From Candidatus Hebobacteria bacterium (GTDB lineage Bacteria; Armatimonadota; Hebobacteria; Hebobacterales; Hebobacteraceae), in contig JALGTT010000265.1 in the NCBI GenBank assembly GCA_029821235.1, positions 1 through 5,279 on the forward strand: 5,279 nt of DNA. Direction: 5' to 3'. Both the position numbers and the translations under genes were made by a program. The first letter of the stretch is position 1. Each line of letters begins with the position of its first letter. The notes under the pieces are model-generated. The model saw nothing but the letters and a program-made list of their open reading frames with translations, did not search any database and had not been told where the DNA came from. Below are positions 5,203 through 5,279 of the stretch, piece by piece.

Positions 5203-5279
5203 GTGGACTTCCGGGGCCTGCCTGATTTCTACGAGACGGTGGCCCGCGACATGGCGGGCTTCGCCAGAGACGCGGCCGG
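5203..5279 (+). CDS. Possible start of a further gene (partial)
   Basis: From GTG 5203, 9 bp after the cysteine-rich gene's stop, the frame is open to the window end and reads MDFRGLPDFYETVARDMAGF and onward. Close spacing in the same direction fits a third gene of the ArsR unit. There is no clear Shine-Dalgarno site; ATG 5251 in the same frame is an alternative. The 25 visible residues are too few for a family call. Confidence 0.4.
   Translation, partial: MDFRGLPDFYETVARDMAGFARDAA

Overview
The window comes from a high-GC bacterial chromosome. Most genes are strongly G/C-biased at third codon positions, and the gene mix (an NAD-dependent family 4 glycosidase, a DUF4832-type TIM-barrel protein, an ArsR-family metal sensor) fits an environmental polysaccharide-degrading bacterium. 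The phylum cannot be told from the sequence.

Region 1 (1-1493, + strand): a complete glycoside hydrolase family 4 gene with a GTG start and a good ribosome binding site. An open frame from base 1 ends on top of its start codon and may be the tail of an upstream gene.

Region 2 (about 1494-3092, - strand): a visibly A/T-richer restriction-modification module. A beta-class DNA methyltransferase gene is followed by a small PD-(D/E)xK-type protein, probably the cognate endonuclease; the two genes overlap by TTGA. The methyltransferase is broken. A perfect 11-bp tandem duplication (2767-2789) shifts its frame, and removing one copy restores a continuous protein exactly. A second lesion near its N terminus is likely. 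A TTGTCA-17-TATCTT promoter lies just outside it. The module sits between two near-identical copies (1434-1493 and 3090-3149) of the last 60 bp of the family 4 glycosidase gene, so it was inserted there or replaced part of a duplicated glycosidase gene.

Region 3 (3090-4615, + strand): the 19-codon glycosidase remnant, then a 470-residue TIM-barrel protein with a DUF4832-like C-terminal domain and two plausible catalytic glutamates. It was probably once co-transcribed with a family 4 glycosidase and is now separated from it by the opposing module.

Region 4 (4616-5279, + strand): a compact metal- or stress-response unit. A strong sigma-70-like promoter places the transcription start at or next to the ATG of an ArsR-family repressor (leaderless), with an operator-like inverted repeat over the -10 box. 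A 43-residue cysteine-rich protein follows 6 bp downstream behind an AGGAGG site, then the possible start of another gene running off the window.

The most notable observation is the restriction-modification module with a duplication-inactivated methyltransferase next to an apparently intact nuclease gene, flanked by copies of a host-gene end.
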